Translations under genes and position numbers: made by a program
Assembly: GCF_003265325.1 (NCBI RefSeq)
Contig: NZ_QGNX01000003.1
Span: 310,001-374,000, forward strand
DNA from: Oceanibium sediminis
Lineage (GTDB): Bacteria > Pseudomonadota > Alphaproteobacteria > Rhodobacterales > Rhodobacteraceae
Length of the DNA stretch: 64,000 bases
Direction of reading: 5' to 3'
Notes under the pieces: generated by a model
What the model saw: only the letters and a program-made list of their open reading frames with translations
What the model was told of the DNA's origin: nothing
Databases searched by the model: none
Shown: positions 58,541 to 64,000 of the stretch, piece by piece
Position numbering within the stretch: the first letter of the stretch is position 1
How the letters are laid out: every line of letters starts with the position of its first letter

Positions 58541-59872
58541 ATGAAATTCCTTTTCGTTCTGAGCTTCTTGCTCCTGCCCGCCGCCGCCTGGGCCAGCTCC
58601 CCCGGTGCGGTCACCACCTCCCGCCTCGACAACGGGCTGGAGATCGTCGTGATCGAGGATCACCGCGCCCCCGTCGTCACGCACATGCTGTGGTACCGCG
58701 TCGGCGCGGGCGACGATCCGATGGGCAAATCCGGCATCGCGCATTTCCTGGAGCATCTTCTTTTCAAGGGCACAGAGAAGTTCCCCGGTGACCGGTTCCA
58801 GGCCAATGTCGCCGCCAACGGCGGGTCGGACAATGCCTTCACCTCCTACGATTACACCGGGTATTTCCAGCGGGTCGCCGCCGACCGGCTGGACCTTATG
58901 ATGGAGATGGAAGCGGACCGGATGCGCAAACTGGTCCTAACCCCCGAGGATGTGGCGACCGAGCGGGACGTGATTCTCGAAGAGCGCCGCTCGCAGGTGG
59001 AACGCTCGCCCGGGGGGCTGTTCAACGAACAGATGCGCGCCGCGATCTACCTCAACAATCCCAAGGGCCGCCCGATCATCGGCTGGGAGCATGAGATCCG
59101 CGACCTTCAGCTTGAGGACGCGCTGGCCTTCTATCGCCGCTACTACGCGCCGAACAACGCGATCCTGATCGTCGCGGGCGACGTGGAGCCTGACGCCGTG
59201 TTTGCGCTGGCCGAAACCCATTACGGCCCGCTTGAGCCGACGCAGGGGCTGGAACCCCGCGCCCGCCCCAGCGAGCCGCCTCAGCGGGCGGAGCGGCGGC
59301 TGACCTATCGCGATGCGCGGGTGCGCCAGCCCTACCTGTCGCGCAGCTACCTCGCCCCGTCCCGACGTGCGGGCAACAATGCCGACGCCGCCGCGCTGAG
59401 CGTGCTGGCGCGGCTGTTGGGCGGCAGCGTGACGTCCTTCCTCGTGCAGCGGCTGGAGGTGGAGGAGAAGGTCATGATCAGCGTCGGGGCGGCTTACGGG
59501 CCGAACGGGCTGGATGGCAGCACCTTTGGGCTGTACGCCGCGCCGGTGGACGGGGTCTCGCTGGAGCAGGCGGCAGCGGCGCTGGACCGCGCGGTTGCCG
59601 ATTTCCTGGACCAGGGGCCTGACCTGGAGGCGCTTGAGCGGGTCAAGGCGGGCATTCGCGCGTCCGAGATCTATGCCCTCGACAGCCAGCAATCGCGCGC
59701 CCGCGCCTATGGCAGTGCGCTAACCTCTGGCCTGACGGTGGAGGATGTTGCGTCCTGGACCGACGCGCTGGATGCGGTCACGGCCGAGGACGTGATCGCC
59801 GCCGGGCGGGCGGTGTTCCGCCGCGAAAGCTCCGTCACCGGCTATGTCCTGCCTGAGGAGGGCGCAGAATGA
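58541..59872 (+). CDS. M16 family zinc metallopeptidase, catalytic subunit (PqqL/insulinase type)
   Basis: A 443-residue secreted protein: signal peptide 1-19 (MKFLFVLSFLLLPAAAWAS), and an M16 N-terminal domain with the inverted zinc motif HFLEH at 68-72 and the downstream glutamate helix. The following YYAPNNAILIVAGDV is typical. It is probably periplasmic and the active half of a heterodimer with the next gene, which overlaps by four bases. Natural substrates are unknown. Confidence 0.92.
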   Translation: MKFLFVLSFLLLPAAAWASSPGAVTTSRLDNGLEIVVIEDHRAPVVTHMLWYRVGAGDDPMGKSGIAHFLEHLLFKGTEKFPGDRFQANVAANGGSDNAFTSYDYTGYFQRVAADRLDLMMEMEADRMRKLVLTPEDVATERDVILEERRSQVERSPGGLFNEQMRAAIYLNNPKGRPIIGWEHEIRDLQLEDALAFYRRYYAPNNAILIVAGDVEPDAVFALAETHYGPLEPTQGLEPRARPSEPPQRAERRLTYRDARVRQPYLSRSYLAPSRRAGNNADAAALSVLARLLGGSVTSFLVQRLEVEEKVMISVGAAYGPNGLDGSTFGLYAAPVDGVSLEQAAAALDRAVADFLDQGPDLEALERVKAGIRASEIYALDSQQSRARAYGSALTSGLTVEDVASWTDALDAVTAEDVIAAGRAVFRRESSVTGYVLPEEGAE

Positions 59873-61176
59873 TCCGCCTGCTCTGCATCTTGTTCGTATT
59901 TCTCGCCGCCAGCCTGCCCGCCCGTGCCGCGACCGATGTGGTCGAGGTCACCTCGCCCGGCGGCATCACCGCCTGGCTGGTGCAGGAGCGCGGCATCCCG
60001 ATGCTGGCCCTCAGCATGGAGTTCACCGGCGGGGCGATGATGGAACCCGACGAAAAGCTGGGCGCCACGACCCTGATGATGGGCCTGCTGGAAGGAGGCG
60101 CGGGCGCGCTTGACGCGCTGGGCTTCGCCACCCGCGCCGAGGAACTGGCCGTGCGCCTTGGCTTCAGCGCGGGCCGCAGCGAGGTCTCCGTCTCGGCCAC
60201 GATGCTGACCGAGAACCGGGCCGAAAGCCTTGCCCTGCTGCGCAGCGCGCTGATCGAACCGCGTTTCGACGCCGAGGCGCTGGAACGGGTGCGGGGCCAG
60301 TTTCTCGCCTCGCTCAGGATGGACGAAACAGACCCCGGCGCACAGGCGCGCCACGCCTTCGCCGCCGCCGCTTACGGCGATCATCCCTTTGGCCGCCCGA
60401 CCGACGGCACGGTCGAAACCGTCGCGGCGCTGACCCGGCAGGACCTGCTGGACGCCCACGCCCGCGCCTTCGCGCGCGACCGGGTGTTCATCGGCGTCGT
60501 CGGCGATATCTCTGCCGAGGAGCTTGGGCCGCTGCTCGACGAGTTGCTCGGCGACCTGCCCGCGACCGGGCCCGCGTTGCCCGAACCGGCCGAGGTGATC
60601 GACGAAGGCGAAACCATCGTCATCCCGATGCCCGCGCCCCAGTCGCTGGCACGCTTCGGGCACAGCGGGATTCACCGGGACGACCCGGATTTCATTCCTG
60701 CCTATGTCTTCAACCAGATCTTCGGCGGCGGCGGCTTCCCCTCGCGCCTCAGCGAAGAGGTGCGCGAAAAGCGGGGCCTGACCTATGGCATCAGCACGGG
60801 CCTTGCCAGCGATCCCTTCGGGGCGCTGTTCCTTGGCTCTGTCACCAGTGCCAACGAGACCATCGCCGAGGCGCTGGAAGTGACCCGCGCCGAATGGGCC
60901 CGCGCCCGGGAGCAGGGCGTCACCGAAGAGGAACTCGCCGAGGTGAAGCAGTTCCTGACCGGGGCCTATCCGCTGCGCTTCGACGGCAACGCGCGGATCG
61001 CCAGCATCCTGCGCGGTTTCCAGGCCGCGGGCCTGCCGAAAAGCTACATCGCCGAGCGGAACGCCATGATCGAGTCGGTGACGCTGGAGGACGTGAATCG
61101 CGCCGCGCGAAGGCTGTTGAAGCCTGAAAAGCTGCGCGTCGTGGTCGTCGGCCAGCCCGAGGGGATGGGGGACTAA
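59869..61176 (+). CDS. M16 family peptidase, non-catalytic partner subunit
   Basis: A 435-residue secreted protein with signal peptide MIRLLCILFVFLAASLPARA. It has the M16 fold (TLMMGLLEGGAGALDALGF in place of the HxxEH segment, and EVREKRGLTYGIST near residue 300) but no zinc-binding HxxEH motif, so it should not be catalytic itself. The R/Y pair needed by M16 partners for substrate binding appears in REKRGLTYG. Encoded with a 4-base overlap after the catalytic subunit. Confidence 0.92.
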   Translation: MIRLLCILFVFLAASLPARAATDVVEVTSPGGITAWLVQERGIPMLALSMEFTGGAMMEPDEKLGATTLMMGLLEGGAGALDALGFATRAEELAVRLGFSAGRSEVSVSATMLTENRAESLALLRSALIEPRFDAEALERVRGQFLASLRMDETDPGAQARHAFAAAAYGDHPFGRPTDGTVETVAALTRQDLLDAHARAFARDRVFIGVVGDISAEELGPLLDELLGDLPATGPALPEPAEVIDEGETIVIPMPAPQSLARFGHSGIHRDDPDFIPAYVFNQIFGGGGFPSRLSEEVREKRGLTYGISTGLASDPFGALFLGSVTSANETIAEALEVTRAEWARAREQGVTEEELAEVKQFLTGAYPLRFDGNARIASILRGFQAAGLPKSYIAERNAMIESVTLEDVNRAARRLLKPEKLRVVVVGQPEGMGD

Positions 61177-61240
61177 CGCGGGGTTTCGCGGCAAAGTCCG
61201 AACTGGCAGAATCGTGGCGGCTCATGCTATCCCTTGTGGC

Positions 61241-63118
61241 ATGAGCCTAGATGCCCCCAATATAAGCGAGCACCAGCCGCGTCCCGAGATTCGACAGCTC
61301 GATGACGCCGCCGCCAACCGCATTGCCGCGGGCGAGGTGGTGGAGCGTCCGGCTTCGGCCATCAAGGAGCTGGTGGAAAACGCGCTGGACGCGGGCGCAA
61401 CCCGGATCGAGGTGGCCTATGCCGACGGCGGGCGCAGCCTGATCCGGGTGACGGACGACGGGCACGGCATTCCTGCCGACCAGTTGCCACTGGCGCTGGC
61501 CCGGCACGCCACCTCCAAGATCGACGGCAGCGATCTTCTGAACATCCGCAGCTTCGGTTTCCGGGGCGAGGCGCTTGCCTCGCTCGGGGCGGTCGGGCGG
61601 CTCAGCATCATCTCGCGCACCAGTGACGCCGACACCGCGGCGGAGATCCGCGTGACCGCCGGCGCGGTGGAGCCGGTGCGCCCCGCCGCCCTGCGCCGGG
61701 GCACCGTGGTCGAGCTGCGGGACCTGTTCTTCGCCACGCCCGCGCGTCTGAAGTTCCTGCGCACCGACCGGGCCGAGGCGCAGGCGATCACCGATACCCT
61801 GCGCCGCCTCGCGCTGGCCGCGCCGGGGGTGGCGTTCACGCTGATCGACCGTTCCGGTGACGCGCCGCGCACCGTCTTCCGGGTGGAGGCAGAGGGCGGC
61901 CCCCCGGCCGAGGCCCTGCGCGACCGCGCGGCGCAGATCATCGGGCAGCCCTTCGTGGACAACGCCATCGACATAGACGCCGAGCGTGAGGGGCTGCGCC
62001 TGACCGGGCTGGCGGCCTTGCCCACATTCTCGCGCGGCGCGGCCGTGTCGCAGTACTTCTTCGTCAATGGCCGCCCGGTGCGGGACAAGCAGCTGGTCGG
62101 GGCCCTGCGCGGGGCCTACAGCGACCTGCTCAGCCGGGACCGGCATCCGGCGGCGGCGCTGTTTCTCAGCTGCGATCCCCAGAAGGTCGACGTCAACGTG
62201 CACCCCGCCAAGGCGGAGGTGCGCTTTCGCGACCCCGGCATCGCGCGGGGGCTGATCGTGTCCGGCCTGCGCCACGCGCTGGCCGGGGCAGGGCACCGCG
62301 CATCGAGCACCGTGGCCGATGCCGCGCTCGGCGCGTTCGCGCGGCCCACCGCGCCGGGCGCGCCCGTCTACCAGATGGATCGCCCCAGCCAGAGCGCCGT
62401 TGCCTGGCCCGAACGCCCCGCGCCAGCCGCCGCGCCCCTGGGGTTTGCCGAGGCCCGTGACTGGGCGTCGGCACGGATCGATCCCGATCCGGGCCAAAGC
62501 GCGGCTGACGGCCCATCTGGGCCCGAAGACGCGCTTCACCTGCCCCTTGGTGCTGCGCGGGCGCAGTTGCATGAAACCTTCATCCTGTCCCAGACCGAAA
62601 CCGGCGTGGTGCTGGTGGATGCCCATGCCGCCCATGAACGGCTGGTCTACGAAAAGCTGAAGGCGCGGATGCGCGACAACGGCGTGCCCTCCCAGGCGCT
62701 GCTGATCCCCGATATCGTGGAGGTTGGCGCGGACGCCTCCGCGCGCCTCTTGGCCATTGCCGAGGACCTTGCCCGCGCCGGCCTGCATATCGAGGCCTTC
62801 GGCCCCGGCGCGATCTGCGTGCGCGAAACCCCCGCGCTGCTGGGCGAGGTGGACAGCGAGCGCCTGCTCAACGACATCGACGACGAGCTGGCCGACCTCG
62901 GCACCAGCGATGCGCTTCAGGCGCGGCTCGACGCGGTACTCAGCCGCATGGCCTGTCACGGGTCGGTACGCGCCGGGCGGCGGATGAGCGCGCCCGAGAT
63001 GAACGCCCTGCTGCGCGAGATGGAGGCGACGCCCCATTCCGGGCAGTGCAACCACGGGCGGCCCACCTGGGTCTCGCTCTCGCTGCATGATCTTGAGAAA
63101 CTGTTCGGGCGGAGCTGA
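61241..63118 (+). CDS. mutL: DNA mismatch repair protein MutL
   Basis: A 625-residue GHKL ATPase with KELVENALDAGA, DDGHGIP and GFRGEALASLGAVG in the N-terminal domain. The C-terminal domain holds DAHAAHERLVYE near residue 460, a variant of the MutL endonuclease motif DQHA-x2-E-x4-E, and the zinc-site-like CNHGRPTW, suggesting it nicks DNA itself as expected in bacteria without MutH. Start ATG 61241; ribosome site weak. Confidence 0.95.
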   Translation: MSLDAPNISEHQPRPEIRQLDDAAANRIAAGEVVERPASAIKELVENALDAGATRIEVAYADGGRSLIRVTDDGHGIPADQLPLALARHATSKIDGSDLLNIRSFGFRGEALASLGAVGRLSIISRTSDADTAAEIRVTAGAVEPVRPAALRRGTVVELRDLFFATPARLKFLRTDRAEAQAITDTLRRLALAAPGVAFTLIDRSGDAPRTVFRVEAEGGPPAEALRDRAAQIIGQPFVDNAIDIDAEREGLRLTGLAALPTFSRGAAVSQYFFVNGRPVRDKQLVGALRGAYSDLLSRDRHPAAALFLSCDPQKVDVNVHPAKAEVRFRDPGIARGLIVSGLRHALAGAGHRASSTVADAALGAFARPTAPGAPVYQMDRPSQSAVAWPERPAPAAAPLGFAEARDWASARIDPDPGQSAADGPSGPEDALHLPLGAARAQLHETFILSQTETGVVLVDAHAAHERLVYEKLKARMRDNGVPSQALLIPDIVEVGADASARLLAIAEDLARAGLHIEAFGPGAICVRETPALLGEVDSERLLNDIDDELADLGTSDALQARLDAVLSRMACHGSVRAGRRMSAPEMNALLREMEATPHSGQCNHGRPTWVSLSLHDLEKLFGRS

Positions 63119-63121
63119 GCC

Positions 63122-64000
63122 ATGGAATCCCTGTCTACCCTCGACTGGTCCGATCCGCGCCTTCTGGGCGCGGCGGCGCTTGCCGTCGCGCTACCTCTGG
63201 CGATGCTGTTCCTCATGCTGATCCTCGTGCTGCGCGCCGCCCGCCAGTCCGCCCGCGCAACAGAGCCTATTGGCGCGCAGGTTGCCTACCTCGGCGAAAC
63301 GGTGCGGGGCCTGTCGGACGGGCAGCAGCGGCTCGCGGGGGGCTTGTCCTCGGTCGCGGACGCGCAGGCCACGGCGCAGCTGACCATGCTCCAGACGATG
63401 GAGCGCCGCCTGGAAGAGGTGCAGCGCCAGATGACCGACAGCCTGCACGGCACATCGGTGCGCACCACCCGCTCGCTGACCGAATTGCAGGAACGGCTGG
63501 CGACCATCGACAAGGCCCAGAGCAATATCGAGAAGCTGTCGGGCAACGTGCTGGGCCTGCAGGACATCCTGTCCAACAAGCAGACCCGTGGCGCGTTCGG
63601 CGAAATCCAGTTGCAGGACATCGTGCGCAAGGCGATGCCGCCGGGCGCCTATACCTTCCAGGCCACGCTGTCCAATGGCAAGCGCGCCGATTGCCTGATC
63701 GACCTGCCCAACCCGCCGGGCCCCATCGTGATCGACAGCAAGTTCCCGCTGGAGGCTTACGAGGCCCTGGTCGCCGCCCGGGACGAGCAGGCGCTGATCA
63801 GCGCGCAGCGCGCCATGCGCCAGGCGGTGAAGGTTCACATCCGCCATATCTCCGAGCGCTACATCATCGAGGGCGAGACCGCCGACGGCGCGCTGATGTT
63901 CCTGCCCTCCGAAGCGGTCTATGCGGAGTTGCACGCGAATTTCCCCGACATCGTGCGCGAAGGGTTCGAGGCCCGGGTCTGGATCGTCTCGCCCACCACC
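63122..64000 (+). CDS. rmuC: DNA recombination protein RmuC, partial at window edge
   Basis: The frame runs open from ATG 63122 to the end of the window (293 codons seen); the 3' end is missing. An N-terminal membrane segment (LGAAALAVALPLAMLFLMLILVLRAAR, about 19-45) is followed by a coiled region and the RmuC nuclease-like domain: NKQTRGAFGEIQLQDIV and ADCLIDLPNPPGPIVIDSKFPLEAYEAL. RmuC limits recombination between inverted repeats. It starts 3 bases after mutL. Confidence 0.93.
   Translation, partial: MESLSTLDWSDPRLLGAAALAVALPLAMLFLMLILVLRAARQSARATEPIGAQVAYLGETVRGLSDGQQRLAGGLSSVADAQATAQLTMLQTMERRLEEVQRQMTDSLHGTSVRTTRSLTELQERLATIDKAQSNIEKLSGNVLGLQDILSNKQTRGAFGEIQLQDIVRKAMPPGAYTFQATLSNGKRADCLIDLPNPPGPIVIDSKFPLEAYEALVAARDEQALISAQRAMRQAVKVHIRHISERYIIEGETADGALMFLPSEAVYAELHANFPDIVREGFEARVWIVSPTT

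Noticed and set aside
1-64000. tRNA or rRNA genes, CRISPR arrays, transposases, integrases and prophage genes
   Set aside because: None could be recognised on either strand; all large frames are assigned to chromosomal genes. A tRNAscan or Rfam run would be the decisive check for small RNAs.

Overview
The window is 64 kb of dense, very GC-rich chromosome with about 63 protein genes, no rRNA, tRNA, CRISPR array, prophage or insertion sequence that I could recognise, and no gene-free stretch above 300 bases. The gene content points to an alphaproteobacterium of the Rhodobacterales (Rhodobacter/Roseobacter type): a divided F0 ATP synthase operon with two b-type subunits (b and b'), a Fur-like Mur regulator facing a two-permease metal transporter, a DUF1674 gene, a DUF3035 lipoprotein, and the run rsmB - heparinase II/III - purH - lspA - DUF3035 - two M16 proteins. 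This looks like core chromosome, not an island. The taxonomic call rests on protein similarity recalled from families, not on a search.

Layout. 1-1793 (+): the end of a NitT/TauT-type ABC importer. 1886-7282 (-): a putrescine-type importer plus aminobutyraldehyde dehydrogenase in the same order as E. coli ydcSTUVW, preceded by a LysR regulator and a BaiN/YhiN flavoprotein. 9742-14313: a Mur/Fur-like repressor divergent from a sitABCD/troABCD-type metal importer, with paired dyad operators between them. 14491-19929 (+): manC followed by a four-gene Anbu proteasome cluster (permuted ATP-grasp, alpha-E, transglutaminase-like, Anbu). 19954-21459 (-): smpB and a LacI regulator. 21605-22897 (+): SbmA/BacA-type peptide transporter. 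22919-26005 (-): dapA plus an accessory phospholipid cassette (CDP-alcohol phosphatidyltransferase, CdsA-like, PlsC-like). 26265-30673: lytic transglycosylase, separately encoded MnmD and FAD oxidase (MnmC halves), FMN reductase. 30874-36431 (+): smc, nth, a PfkB kinase and HIT. 36549-37754 (-): ornithine/lysine decarboxylase. 38014-41515: Ada-like repair protein, OmpA lipoprotein, GntR/FCD regulator, ZntB. 41675-44182 (-): atpI-B-E-X-F. 44442-51591: ArsR, a lone ABC ATPase, zinc-finger protein, polA, PAS protein, TetR with an NAD-dependent reductase, DUF1674. 51661-64000 (+): htpX, rsmB, heparinase-like, purH, lspA, DUF3035, two M16 proteins, mutL, rmuC (cut by the window end).

The two most interesting items are the Anbu cluster, a bacterial proteasome-like peptidase packaged with ATP-grasp, alpha-E and transglutaminase-like partners of unproven function, and the metal permease SitC, which carries a C-terminal tail of about 115 residues resembling a shortened DtxR-type metalloregulator, reminiscent of the chlamydial YtgCR permease-repressor fusion. 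Polyamine metabolism is also represented twice: import and oxidation at the left end, and a decarboxylase that could make putrescine about 30 kb away. Several operons (both binding-protein genes, atpE) have strong hairpins just after the gene whose product is needed in excess.
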